From positions 124,001-188,000 of the forward strand of contig PEDN01001358.1 in NCBI GenBank assembly GCA_003864495.1: a stretch of DNA of 64,000 nt, written 5' to 3'. Source of the stretch: Nemopilema nomurai. Taxonomy: Eukaryota; Cnidaria; Scyphozoa; Rhizostomeae; Rhizostomatidae. Below the pieces are notes generated by a model that saw only the letters and a program-made list of their open reading frames with translations, was not told where the DNA came from and ran no database searches. This document shows positions 24,419 through 39,400 of the stretch, piece after piece; positions within the stretch are counted from its first letter, which is position 1, and every line of letters starts with the position of its first letter. Made by a program: the position numbers and the translations under genes.

Positions 24419-27400
24419 GTATATTGTTAAAATTGCATTTGTTATTTGAAGACCTACGTACAGCAGAAACGGCAACCTTGCTGTGCTAAGTTTACCTGTC
24501 TGGTTCACGTCTGAAGAGCAAGCCCTGAATTCCGCGCCGAGTTCAACTCGCTTCTACCGTTGTTATTGCCGTTTTAGATGGCGATTGGTAGTTCGCTGGG
24601 TCGTGGATCTAATCATAGACTTTTATCTTGATCATAGGAAAATGTTCATCGGTGGATTGCACAGCCAGACGGACTCAGGTACATTTGCCATTCTCTGCAT
24701 GTATACACGTCTAATTTTGTTCCGCTTCAGGATCCTAGAGTCACCGCAATTCAAGACTCGCTGTATTTCAGTTTTCTCAAGCATTCCAGGCACAGCTTCT
24801 TAAATATTACCAGCCACACAACTTTGGATTATCCCTAAAATTACTATGCAAAATTGCGCGAACTCTACGACTGATTTTGGTTGCATAAATAAAACCAAGA
24901 AGAATTAGTCCGCTGCCACCGACTCGGCTGGCCCGTTCGCCGTGCTATGCCCTGCTCGAGTTAAACCAAAAGTCAACATAAATACATGATTTTCAATATA
25001 TTCGCATGTCTGGGAAAATCGATGTTTTGAATTTAGTATTTAATTCCCGCAAATATAAGGAATCCTGTTTGCTCTGACAATTACTATGTGGGTTATTTGG
25101 CTGAGAGGAACTTCGTGGGTCAAGCTTCAAGCAAGGGTTTAATAAATACTAATGACAATAAATTACAATTTGTTTTTGTAGTCTGATTTGGTTTGTTTTG
25201 ATATTGCAGATAGTCTTGAGAATTACTTCAAACAATATGGCGCTATCAAAGAGTGTGTCATTATGCGGGACCCCTGCACAAGACGTTCCAGGTAGGTGTG
25301 CTTTTCTTGTGCCCAAAGCTGGTTCAACTTGTCTCCATTTGGCACACCCATACTCATCGCTGACTTGAATATTCCCATTTCCATCTTGCTCATCATCGAA
25401 TTAATCAAAGCGAAAGTCAGGCACGTCGCCGTGGTAGGAGCGCCCTTGTCAAGGCCTTGGTTCACGCCTTGAAGAAGGGTATGCCTTAGACCAGGCTCGA
25501 GTTCACATTTGGACCGTAGTTGACATTTGGACCGAAAAGGCCGGTATCCACGCTTAAATGTCAATAAGGGACACCTCGTTGCTTGTGAGGAAAAGTAAGA
25601 GAGGATCCGCAACTGTTGCCCCGCTCGGTTTCTCGTCTGACCTGAGCCTGGAAGGCTTATTGTTTCATTTGAATCCGAATAACTGCCAAATTCACTAAGG
25701 CGAGTGCTTGGACAATGGTAACTCGAGCCTGCCCAGTCGCTTCGTTGCCGAGCTTGGTGTTTTCACGGTGAAGTTTTTCAATCTTCCTTGCCAAAAAGCC
25801 ATATCTCGCTCGTTGGGCTATTCGGAAGATTTACCTGGAAAAATTTCCACCTCTTAGTCAAGGATTAATATTTTTCTTCATCCTAACCATTGTTTGACAA
25901 CCTTATTATGCCCTGTGACAAAGGCCTTGGGTTTCGAAAAGGTTTAGAGCATTTCACGTTGTGGGGAAATCATTTCAGAATTTAGGTGAGTCCCAAAATA
26001 GTCGCCATGTTTGAAGGTCTCCCTGGTAGGTCTAGGCCCCCCTTTTCTACGGTCAAGGTTTTAAACCCGTTTGAGCTGTCCTGTTCTCTATCATGTCACA
26101 GAAGTATTCCATAAAGCGAGTTATTGAAAATATGCTTTCGTTTTAGTTGCATTCTCTCAAAAGGACTTTAGTACTCTAACCAAGGAGTTACTCCTAATTA
26201 TTGCACCCTGTTTATGATTTCATGTCGGCCGTAACGCTCTGTCCTATATTATGGGGCTCGTAGCTGACGAAAACTGTTCTTAATTCAAGAAATCGTCTTA
26301 GCTGGTACTATTGAAGTGCAAGCAGGCCCCTCCTTTGAAGTTCCCGTTCATTTAAAAGAGCAATCCATACAGAGTCTAATTCCTTTGACTTTATAAACTT
26401 TTGTTCCATACCAATGTTGATCTCTCAAAGGTTTTTTATATTATTTATTCGTGTTTCAAACGCGAGCCTATCAATACGGTTTCTTTGTCGTGTAGAAAGG
26501 CCGAAGCATGGGTTCAACACTTTAAAGCAAGTTTCATACATATGCATATCGTTTTCTGTGCTTTTTAGCCTCCCCTTTGCATGAACGTTTCACGTAGTAT
26601 AATAGAGGCCAGTGTACCAAGATTTCATTGTGCCTGATATTTTCTGACTAGTATTTGGGTTGACTGGAGCACGTGCCCAGGTTGCCATGATGGAGAACCA
26701 GCCAATGAGTACTCGGGGTTGTTTATACCTTAGAATGGCTTGTGCATGTACTTTTTCGAATATTTACACAAACTAGACAAGTTTAACACAATTCATTGTT
26801 GCAAAGAGGACCTGCAAGAGCAACTGTATCAAAACAAAGAAAAACTGATTCCACATCGAGTAGCTTCAAGATTACCTTCTTTAACATTGTTTTCTAAAAA
26901 ATAAGTTGTTAATGCTCCCCTAAAAAGGTTTTTCCTTATAATGATAATTTCCACGGGGCTGCCGAGAAAGCCTTTAGTTCTCAACACGCCATGTTTTTGG
27001 CCTGAACGTGAAATAGTTGATCAGTAGCTCATGGCAATTTTGCTATTCAACAAAGAGTTATTATATGAACTATATCATGTCTGTTGCTATATTCGATGAA
27101 GCAATCCACCAGTTATCAAAACATGCTACTTTTTGAACTTGTGCAATTTCCTAATTGTGATGACACGGGTATTGGCCATATGAAACAGTTTCTTAGGCTC
27201 GTTACTTTGGTGAGATTGAACTTTTTACAGAAATGAACGCGACCCGACTTATACCATTTGTATTATTCTAATTTCTTTATTTTGTCTCAATTTTTGCCAA
27301 AAAGCTGATTAAAAAGCTTCACAGTAGTTAAAAGAATGTTAATGATAATATTTTGATCTATGAAAGTGGCGTTAGACCATGCCGTTTTCATGAGCTCAGT

Positions 27401-30400
27401 TATAAAAACTCATGGGTAAGACTAAAATCTTTCAGGCGCAATGCCATTCTGTTTGACAATTTTTTCTTGAATTGCATTCAGTTGAATGTAACAATAACCT
27501 GTAGAGTTAATCTTTTGATAATGAGTTTGATTGGATTTTCTGAAGATCTTTCTTAGTTTTTGTGGGAATTCGCTAAGAATATTATGAATTAACTTCCACT
27601 GAGGCTCATCGCAATTGATGCTTTTATGTTCCAATGTAGAAAATAAAGGCAGGCTATAAACTTCATAAGGTAATGATTGGAACGTCACAAGCGTTGTTTA
27701 GAAGTTTCAAAAGTACACTTGAAAATATGCATCTTTTTCGCATTCTTTTCAAAGTCAAAACTTCTAGTAACTCTTATAATTGTACATATTCAGTGGGTCT
27801 TTAAACATCAACAATGAAATTTGCCAAAAAGGGGTGCAAAGTAAATGGGTACATGGAAAGGAATTCAGATGATGTTGTTGGTAAAGTATTTATAACCCCT
27901 GAACTAGTACTTCAAGGTAGAACTGTTCGACTTTTTGCTCTGGCAGTGGTAAATAACCAAATTTGTAACAAATATGTTGTATTAGTAATAATGTTAGCAC
28001 AAGCATATAGAGGGAGGGGTTAATACCAATGTCTGACAGGAACCCATTTAAGACGAAGTTAGATGCATTGACACCATTTTCCCTCTCCTGAGTTTAGTGA
28101 CATTGTTATCACATTTTTTACAAAAAAACGCTTGACGTTCTCGCAGAAATCTAGTCTTCGAAGACGAACCGGCAGCAATAAGCTGTTTAATGTTTCTATC
28201 TAGCACGTTGTGGTAACAAATCAGAATTTATTGAAGATATATAGTAATGAAACAAACTAAAGCGAAGCAAACTTTTCCCTTTTGTTATTGATAAGCACCA
28301 ATCATTTCCTATATTATTCATTATAAACTTTTTTCTGAAGCTTACATTTTCCTGAAAACTGCATTGGAGAGAAACGGCTTGGGGTATCTGAAAGCTGAGA
28401 AACCCATTTGCTAGCACTAAATGATTGGTTGTTATGGTTGTTTTTATCCAGTTGATGAACCCTAAGAGTATTTATTAAGATCCCAATGCTTTTATGTTGC
28501 AGAGTTTCCTATGTAGTTTCTTGAGTGTTTATCTGGGCAGTTCTACTCAAGCATGGCCTTGAATGTTTGCTACAACAATTTTGTCTTTACTATTTCCCAA
28601 TTCCCATGGACTCCGTTCGGCAGATTTAAGCCCCATGCAAAAGCATAGGAAACAGAAAGCCTCTTGAACTCAATAACTCTGGTTATCTGTAGCAATATTT
28701 TTGGTTTAAATCACATTCAAATCCCGACTTCATTTATAGCTAGGTTGTTATGGATGATACTGAAGGCCGAAAAACAACAGCCGTGAATATAATTACAATA
28801 ACTGTTTGATTTCTATATTTGTTATATTTTACAATTATTGTTTGGCTCCACACTTAACGTGAAAGAATATGATCAACGATTTTAGTTACAATCAATCAAG
28901 CCTTTGTGTCGGCAATCTCTTCCTACTGTATTTCCAAATGCTGGCATCGACTGTTATGTCTGGCGAAGGCCTACCTTTCTTTACTCTTTTCATTAGTGTT
29001 TTGTTTGAGGTAAGCTTTAGTTACTCCCAGTAAACTGATCCCTGCAAACGCCCACTACTGAATTGCAGCAATGCTGCTTGAATCGCATTGACACTGCCAG
29101 CTTTTCAAAAAAGAGTTCAGTTCTTCCACCGTCAATCTTCCACATTCCATACAATATTCATTCAATATACTGCATGTGCATCAAAGAGTTGCCTCAAACG
29201 CTGCCTCAAACGATCAAATACAGGGATACAGGGATGTACTTGAACTTACAGTACATAACTGCCTTTTGGACACTATAGCAAACAAGCCTTCCCTTTCTGT
29301 CTGCTTGTGGTCCCAAACACTTTGTTCGTTTAGTTGCTCTTCGCTTCAAGGAAATGCAGTTTTGCTAAGGAAATGCTTGTGTGATACCTGATAAATCAGC
29401 TTTTTTTCCTCCGCTGCCCAAAGGTTTGTGCTGTATTGTTAGTCAACTTGGCTGCATCCCACAAATGTTGTTCCCGACTTTTTGATCAGACTAGGCAGCG
29501 AAAAGCATTTGTATTCACTCGACAAACAGACTTCAGGCAGTGTGCTTGAAAGCAGTCTAGGATTTCAACAACTCTTTCCGCTGCCTGTGCAATAATAAAC
29601 AAAACTTTCTAGTTACATCAATGTTTCGTGAATCAAATAATGGAATATTCAATCAAATTTTTATGGTCATTAGGCAAATGGTAAGAGTAAACCTTCGAAC
29701 AGCGTGCAGGCTTAGAATGTGCCACGGTAATAGCGATACTTCGAGGATACTTTTGGAGTTACAGATAACAATTTCATTGTGTCTAGAAAAGCTTTATTTG
29801 GCGGGATCTTTTGTGTATCCACGGCCCACATTCCACAATACGAAAACCTACAATCTTTCTTGCTTACAATTCGAGAACAATTACTATATTTAGTTTTTGC
29901 GTCCTTATCGAACAAGTAATTTGGTTTCACAACACTGTTCTGCCACATAGAAGAAGTTTCACTGGCTTGTCGATGTGTTTACAACAGGGCTTTGCGTATG
30001 AGAAATTCAAGTTCGTCGTCAATAGGTGTTTTTGAATCAAGCAAAACTTTTAAAAACTGGAGACATTTAAGGACAACAGCTGTTATACTGTGTCCTGGGT
30101 AATTAAGTTTATCTGAAAGGTTTTCTATCCGCTCACTTGAATAGCTGTTGAAATTCGTCCTTCAAAGCAACTTTAGTGCAGTATCATAATTTAATGACAA
30201 GAATAACATTGCCGGAAAATATGAGCATGAGAAAATATGAGCATGAGAAAATATCAGCATGAGAAAATATCAGCATGAGAAAATATGAGCAAAAGAGGAA
30301 CATGAGTGTCCTTGAGAAATTTGAGCGATTTTGAAGTCGCAAATTGGTGTACAATGAAGAGTGATACACATAGTGTATTGAAAACACGGCGATATGTTTG

Positions 30401-33400
30401 GGGCAATGGTAAAAAGAGTCCTGCCTGTTTTTACCCAAGGTATACTTTAGTATCCAGTTTTTGTCATGAACATCTTTTTGGGTCATAAAATTGCCTTTGT
30501 GGAACTATTAGAAAAGTCAGAATTCCTGATGCAGGGGAAACAGAATTGATTTTCGTAGGGGAATCTGGAACTTCTAGCGAAAGTACCTGGCCATTTGTGA
30601 CTGAGGATGCAGGATTATTAGCTTGGCCTTCAGAGATATCTAATGTGATTGTAAAATAACATCTTTAAACTGTTCTAAGTTGATGTGTGCGGAGACTATA
30701 GCTGAACGGGAAACTACTCGAAGTTTGCCGAAGATTGCTACAAAAGTTTCCATTCATTTTCTCCGTTCACCAATCTAAGCCAAGGGTGGGCAGACTTTTT
30801 GGCTTAGGGGCCTCACTGAATTTGAAAATGTGTCACATGGGTCGGATCAGCACCAGATGCATACATATTAAACTTGAGCATAAAAGATATAACGGTGTTT
30901 TTACTTACATGGATTCTGCAAAATCAAATTGATGTATCATGGCGTCTAATGTGCCATCAGGTCGAACGCATTCATTACCAAAATAGGTCAATGGAATATT
31001 GTGACAATTGTGATATTTGATTTGAACAATTCCGTACCAACTTTTGGCGGGCCGGATGAAAAACTAAAAAAGAGCTAATTTTCCCACTCCTCGACTAGGC
31101 CATAGAATGCCTTTAACAGCATGTTTCAAAACCAGGATCTGATGTTTTTGCAAACAATTCCAATGTTGTGTATGTTGTCATTACTTGCTTAACAGTAAGA
31201 TATTATGTTCAAATCTAAGCAATGCTATGAACTTGAAGCTTTAAGCATCCAAAATTAAATCTGAATCCCCTAGTTTGTTTCGCTGGACAAATCTACCTGC
31301 CTTACGTAAGGGTACGTAAGTGAGAAAGACATTTATCACTATGAAATAAGGAACTATGGTACTAGAGGATTCTGTGCACTCTTTTTCTATAGCTTATACT
31401 TAGAAGAACCCTCACAGCCTATGCTACATAAACACCATCTAAGCTAGATCAGTGGTTAAGGCCAAGGCATTAAACATAAAGCCAACCATACCAGCACAAA
31501 GGTCAAAGGTATGGGCCCCTCCAAGTATTCATTTTTAATTTAACACAAAAAGGACTTGGTTAAACTAACAGGAGGCTGTGGAAGTGGAAATCAAGATTGG
31601 GCTCAACAAGAAACCCATTCTTCTTGCCAAATTATGCAAAAATATTAGACGTGTTTTTTGCAATCCCTTGATCGGTGTACTTAAATAAACGATTACCTCT
31701 TGTGATACATACGAGAGGACCCTGTTACTTCACTCCATTTTATAGACAACCAAAGCCTGCACTTTCAGCGTGGGTGTCAAAACGCTGAAGGCATAATCTG
31801 CTAATGGCAAGCAGTTTGCTTGTTCCCGGTCGTTCCCACGCTGGCCAAGCCCACACCTGTCACTGATGTATATTCAATTTCATATACCTTTCTTCTGAAG
31901 AACAATTCTCAGCCAAGTTTGTTTTCATTCCTGAGCATATTCGTGATAACTGACTGATAAATTTGAGTTCCTTTAGGCCAGTGACATTTGGTTTCCAGTT
32001 GCTTCATCCTATGTACCATTCGGTCCTACCCCCAACTTAAACCTCATGTCACACCCCTTTGGCCTACACTGTGTTGCAAACGCAATCACCGCGTCCATGC
32101 TTATAATTTCGCTATTACATTTGCCTATTTTCAAAAGCGTTTAAGCTTGCTGTATAGCATGCTCCTTTGCTTCAGTGCAGTTTTTTCTTCGTTTAGCCGC
32201 GGTTTTAGGCCCTCGGTTTGCCTTTCAATCTAGCCATGCTCATTGAGCATACTGAAATTCGAAGGACACCAGCCACTTTGCCTAACCAATAAGATATAAC
32301 ACTATAAGTATAATTATTGATTAAATTTGGAACCATCTTGTAATACGTTTGAGGCTACAGTTCTTTGGTGCTCCAAAGGCTGTATTTTAGGGAATTAGGG
32401 AGTTCCTTTCGGTCTATAACTGCAAATTTTTTGGCATGCCTTCTTTTATCCTAGTCGCTTTCTTCACGATTCATTTTCGATTTCCTATCAGAGGGAAAGA
32501 AATTGGGCTTAGGAAAATGCAGTTGAACTTTTATGGATTGTTTGATTGCAGCCTTCAAATTCGAACAGGGTTTAAAACTACAAAAGGTAGAAACTGTTGC
32601 TAATAAATAATAGATGTTTGCAAATTGTAATGAACCATTACAGGCTGGTTTGCCAACCTTCGCCTATTGCCCCCTTACAATGCAAGATTCGACAATGAGA
32701 AATTTGAAAATGTAGCTTTTACTCTGAGGGGGCTACTTGGAACTATTGAGATTTCACTTTCGAAACGGTTGTTCGAATGCGTACTCATCTAACAAATTTT
32801 GATCCCATATTAGATATGAGCATTAAAGCATTATTCTCCAAAGAACTACCACTTGTCAGAATTCCTATCATTCTAGCGTCTATTGAATGTTCAATACTTG
32901 GCTAGGGGTTATTTGGAGATTACCCAAAACTTTCCACATGCAATACGTGGACCACTGACAAAACTTTTTTTGTTTTACGACAGAAAATTTCACGAATAGA
33001 TTTCTTTTATCCTTAGACAGAATATTTGATTTCTTTTTCGCCTTTTTTTGTTTATCAGACTTTTTTCAAATATTTCATCTAATCTCTTCGTGGAATTTAG
33101 ATTTACTCATTATTTTGTAGCCAGTATCCAATTTGGATTGATTTGGGGTTGTAGTTGCTTAGATTTGTCTTTTAAAGGCAAGTAAAGAAATGCTTATTTT
33201 CAAACCAAGTCATCAACTATAAGTTAAGGACTTGTACAAGAAATTATGAAAGCCATAATAATAATGATATAATTATTTATACAGGGTTGCCTTTTCCGCA
33301 AAAAAGGTGCTGTTATCAATAAGGAAACAGCTATAAACATATACAATATTGGAAAAACATTAACTTTAAAACTAGGCTACTTACAATCAAAATCTTGAAA

Positions 33401-36400
33401 ATGAAAAACATTCAAATTTTTCCATCTTATGAGAAGAAATTTTCTCTTTATTTGAATTAAAAAATTACAATTGAGTCCAGGGCACGTATGTTTTTTTGAA
33501 GTTCCTAATAATTATATGGGCCTTGAAAAAGAGTGCTTTTTGTATTTACGTCTGCTTTCCCCAGTTGATTATGCAGATCAGTTCTTGGGATGCCTTCAAT
33601 TTAACAAAGCATTTTTTATTATTTGCTGATTGTGTGTACATTCCAAAAACTCCTGTTTCTCATTTTGCTGTGAAGCAAAGTTAATGGACGAAGGATTCTA
33701 GTTACTTGTTCTGTTTACACAAAATCAGCAGAAACTTGGACGTTATCAACCCTTCAGTTGGGAAATGTAGCTTTATTGCTCATGATTATCTAGTGTGACG
33801 AAGTTTCAGGATCATTCCTGCCTTATCTATCTTTTCTAGTGATGCTTTAGTAGGACTGGCAAGATTTTTCCTTATTTCTAGTTCAAACAAGCAGGCGCCT
33901 GTTTGATGACCAGCCTACTCAGTACATAATGCAAGTCCAATTTGCGTCAATTTTTTTGGTGGTCTTCTCAAATGCGTTTCACAAATTCCTAGAATACAAG
34001 CAGAAACACCCAAATCCACTGTTTAGCATCACAAATGGAGATCATTTTTTGTCTCAAAGCGCAAAGAAACAAGAGAAGACGTGTTTACGGCAAATTCCAA
34101 GGCAATGCTCCTTAAGTGCAAACGAATTACCAAGGTCTCGAAAGAAAGTTGACATATATTCATCGCTCGCTGTTATTCGGATGGTTTTCTCGAGGAATGA
34201 TTTCAGTTGTTAAATAGTATTGGTCAGGAAAAATAAAAAATGCTGAAATTGTGTTCCTCATTCGGTCTTTGGAAATAGCTTTATCATCACCGAACCCCCA
34301 TCCCTCTGCTAGTTAATAATGGAATAAATTGGAATGTCATTTTTTTCGTTGATTCTGTAAGATAAAGTATTTTGGAAGCAGGTTAGGATATTCTAGCATG
34401 TAGCAAAGAAGAGCATACGGTGGGAAAGAATACTAAAGATCACTTAAATTATTTCTCTGCTTTTTGCCCCAAAGTTTGATTGTGACCATCTGATTAATAG
34501 TTTGTTGCACGCAAATTTTGTGTCATAAATTATCAAGTAAAGACAATCCAAGAGCCGAGTTTGTGGTTTCTTTTGAGAGACTAATGTTGGATCAGTTTTT
34601 TTATTCGCGCCTTGATTTTCTCTGAATTCTTCCAGTCCCTTTTAGTTGTTTTCAGCACACAGCGAAAGCCATGCATAAATAGAATGATAATTGTGCTAAT
34701 TTGAAGAATGATAACCGATGGTGTGTTAAGTCCCCCAACAACCTTGCTTTACACAGTTTGCAAACAGTGTTTTCAAGAAACTTCCACCACTCCGCTCACA
34801 GAAATATACCTCAAATGGGCAAATATCGTACAAAATTATGGAATAGCCTTTCAGCTGAGACAAAGTTGGTATCCTCCCTAAAAAGCTCAAGACTTGATTT
34901 CTCCTTTATCAATTAAATAATATACAGTAATATTAAATGTTAAGACTCTTTCGAGTGTCAACTTGGAAACCTAAAACTGCAAATTATCAGAAGTTTCTTA
35001 GATGTCGCAATTTGGTAGGGCTGTTTCGTAACGCTCCCGAAATGGAGCATACCGTTTCTTATCATGTTTTTCATATGAAAAGGGGTATAATCAGGCCAAC
35101 CCCTCCGTAGCGCCCATCTCTTCTTAGTGCCTTCTTTAAGAACGCCAGCCAAAGGAAGCTTCCCTTCTCTCTATGAAATTTAAAATGCTTTTCCTGGCCC
35201 CTTAAGTATTTACAATGAAATTAATCTGCGCCAATCCTAAGATATGTTCCTAGGATGAAAGTCGATCCCTGTGCCTTTTTCGAATATTTACATTAGAACG
35301 CTATTTTTGCAACCCTCCCCAGTTTTATGGGCAACTGTTTCCTACAGACAGCCGCAACAACCTCAAATTCTCCTATAAGCTACCAACATTTCTTTTATTT
35401 GACGACATGTGGTATGAAGCCGTAGCCAACCATTTGAAATTGTTGCTCAGAGGAGATGTGCAAGTGCCAGCTTGTCGTATGGCAGGGATATTTATAGGTT
35501 ATGAACTGACGCGAAAGTTTATTCAGAGCCATTTGCCTTCTTTTCCTTTCCATGGCAAATACATTTCCCGTGGCTTTTAGCAAGGATGCAGAGTCGGTAT
35601 AATTAGTCATCTTTGCCTATTCACTCAATGTGCCTAGAACAAAGAGCAAGGGAACCTTTAGAATGAACTCAGCTTTTTGGAATGCCAGTTTTCTCATAAT
35701 CACGTCTGCACTAAGTTCTCAATCTTAAGGCTGCCATGTTGGCGAAGTGAGGCCTACGTATGCCCTTCCTGCCCCTCATAATGAAATAAAAACAGAATGC
35801 ATATATGTTCTTTTTTATGGAATAAGATATGAATATATTTGCAAGCTAATATTTCCCGCGTGTCATATCTCATCATAGCTGTACTTGAGCTCAGAAAATA
35901 GTCTAAAATAGAATTATGGACAGTGCGATTGTCGTGCGGCCGTTTCAACCATAGACTGCAACGCAGTCTTGAAAGAAAAAAGTGGGTCATTTGTATTAAT
36001 TGACCATTTGCTGAGGCTTTCCTTCACATGTAGTGGCCTACGTGCCATGGGTGATTGCTTCATTTCTTCCAGTTTTTACTTCCAATTTGTCTCAATAATC
36101 GTAGATTGCCAAAAATTTTGAATACTCACAATTTTGTATTTGAGCTGTTACGTGTTGTGTGCGTTATAAGTGGTTTGAGAGAAGTTTCTCAAAAACGCTT
36201 TGAGAAGTTTCTAACAGAGCGTACTTTATAACAGCGCCCCCGTGCGCTAGTAAACTTTCCTTGTTTCACGGAATAAGTTTTTGGATTACTGATTTACTGT
36301 TTCTCGCGCAGTTTCGCATGAACTTCCATAAACAAATTTGAACAGAACTGCGAATAGGGTACGAGACTCGGGAATTCATTATGAACATCGTCACTCAGAA

Positions 36401-39400
36401 ATGCTTAGTTCTTGAAAGTTTCATCTCTATTAGATTCTTTTACTCATTCTATACAATAATTCAAAGGCTTCAAACGCTTCATGCGGTACTTTCTCTAATC
36501 AACTTAGACTCGTTGCTGTAAAAAGCAGGAATGTTTCAGGAATGATTTAACCTTGTTGAAAACTGACTAAAGATATTTTGCTGAAGATGGACTCAAAGAT
36601 CCGTTTTGGGTGTTGCAAGCTCTTTCCTTTGAAAGACAGTCGATTTTCGGATTCCTTGATATGCTACTCACATCTATCATCCTCAGGATTTCTGCTACTC
36701 CACTCCTGTGTATTTGGATTACCTCCTCAACAATGCTTCTTCCTTGTGCCCAAAGACTCTAGCTTAACCACAAATTGAATCTTTTTCAACAAAAACATCA
36801 AAAGATTAACTCTAAGCGTATATGTCATTTTTCGATTAATTTTCAAGCGACTTTTAATTTCACTAATTTTTTCCGCAAGCCAACTACTGTAGCAGATAGG
36901 AAATACAGATAAGTCATCGAAAGACAAGAAAATTGCCTCTTTGAGAGGATTTATTGGGGGAGGATCTATCGTGACCATCCCTGCATTGTTTTACCTTTTA
37001 TCAAAGCCTACCAGAGGTATAGATTAACTTTCCCGTTTGAATCGCGCTTTATCACGGCCAATGCATGCTTTATCGTCAAGACCTGTCCTGTAGTTCAACG
37101 GAGTGGGCAGATCCTAAGTTGTTCCACCCGACTTTCCCCAAACATGTTATACACACGGGCCTTTTCTGAACATAAACACGCTGAGATATGCAAAAACGTT
37201 TATCGAAGCGCAACCTTGTTTTCTCTTAAACTTAATGAAACGTCCTTAAGTAAAATTCAGACCGATTCCCCAATAGATAGGGATTGGGTTTTATTTTGCA
37301 CAAATAAGGGTGTCACAGCCTCTCGTAAATGTGAGATTTGCAGTTGGCCATGAATGTCCCCAAGAAGACCCCCCCCGGATCGCTTTCGTAGAGTTTGATT
37401 TTTTGGGTGTCGCATTGTGAATTTCAACGGTTTTCAAGCTTTTATTTCCACAAATTGTTCCAGCCCTTGTTTTACTCTGGTGACACAACTGCGACAGTTC
37501 TTCAATTAGCCCAATGATGGCCCAAAGAACTAAAACGTTGCGATTCTCGCTGAATTCCCGAATTAGTGCTTCGCCATGCATCTTGTATCCTAGGTTTTGG
37601 AACGCCCTAGGATTTTGTCAAATAGAACTTAAATGAATTTTCTCGAGATAATCTAAATTTTGTTCTTTCATTGATGTTAGCATCCTTTCTCTAACATCAT
37701 TTATCCTTGTAACTGCGCTGTGCATTAATCGTTGCAAAAAAGTTGTTTACTAAAGAATTAACAAAAGTATGAAAGTTCAATAAGTGATAAGTGAATACAT
37801 GTTAATCATAGCACTTCACGTGTTCGATTTTTTCGACTGTTCAAATCAGTAAAGTTATTAAAACCAACTGTCGTCCTGCAAACTTTGCAACTGTGTTCTA
37901 ATCGGACGACAGAAAGATCTGAATGAGATTTTGCCAATAGCATGGAAAGAATTTGTTTTTCAGGAATTTTTATATGCCATAAATGGATTTATTAGCATTG
38001 AAAAATCACTGATCGATATTCATTCTCAGGAGAATTTGAATAATTTGCATTCGATAGGTGAGAAATTTGATTATTGTTTGGCACACCGATCTTGACTGTT
38101 ATTGAAAAGGTTTACGTCATCGCGATGGCTTTTTAAGTGCTTTTCTTTGTATTTCTTAATTTAAGGACGGAAGTCGTTATAAAGAAATTTTAATGTAGAA
38201 AGAATTGTACATCTGTATTAAAAACAGAGGAGAAAGACGAACACAATATTTGAATTTGTTGGCAATTTACCAGTTCAGAATAGACAGAGAAGCACTTGCC
38301 GTTTTCATTAAGAATCAAATCACAAGTAGGTTGCGCAAAAAGACAGGATGGAGAAACAAATGTCTCAGGCCAAATGACCTGCGTGTTCTAATTATAGACA
38401 TCCAATCGTATTATTGACAAAGCTACATCACTGGTCCTTAATAATGACAGTATATATGCTGATCATGTTGAATTGGCTTGCATGTGATAAGCTATCAGGT
38501 TGAGCCAACGTGCATAGGTATTCATTCTCCAACGTGCATAGGTATTCATTCTTGCCGTCTGGCATTCTATTCCGCTTGCCTCCTGAATCATTCTGCAATT
38601 AGGTCAAGTAAATGGCTCGTTTGAATTATTCATGTCCCCGATCGCTGTACAATGGTAAGCAAAAAAGCATGTGTATAGAAAGAGCAAGCGGTCAATTACC
38701 AATGTACACAAATAGCCACCCTATAATGTACACACAATTTTATTTTCTACTGCCCGCTTCGAATGCGTGTCTTGCATAGGTCAAAAGAACGTTTAAGCGC
38801 CCAGGGCTCTTATTCCGTATTGTATTAAGGACATGTTGGGGAAGCGAGGGCTCTAACTGGTCATCCACTAGTCACGGGGGATGGTATTCTTCTTGTTTTG
38901 CTCTCTCTGTCATGAAGTTAGATGGTCACGATGAACCCGTGAAAGCTGTCATTTCTCATATAATGTCTTAGGCCAATAAAAGATAAACAAATGAAGTATT
39001 CCTAGATGATGTGTGGCTCGAATTTTCTCTCCTCAATTCTCCAAATTAAACAACACCTTCATGCAATGGCATAAGCAATATGTTTTTATCTCTTATTGAC
39101 TGTCGCAAAGTTTCCAGAGAAGTTCCGGATAATTTCCGAAATGACTTCCAAATCTTAGAAAGAAAGTTCTTAAAGGATAGTGAACTGGAAAAAACTGGAC
39201 TTGATTGTTGCTGTGCTTAGTACTATATCAAAACACTTTTCGCAGTTCATCACCACTGGATGTCACAAAGTTTTCATTTGCGTGGCTTTCTTTATCGGAT
39301 TTCTCTCACAATCGTCCACAACTTTTCCAGGACAGATCGATCTCTCTTCTGTCTTAAGATATTCTACAAATATAATACCTTTATCGTTGTAAAAACATTG

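Noticed and set aside
25223..25612. 129-codon antisense frame
   Set aside because: It overlaps Musashi exon 3 on the opposite strand. Part of it is simply the shadow of that exon and the remainder shows no domain.
30184..30486. 100-codon antisense frame with repeated [14 protein letters not shown] units
   Set aside because: It is generated by the 16-bp minisatellite. The repetition is at DNA level.
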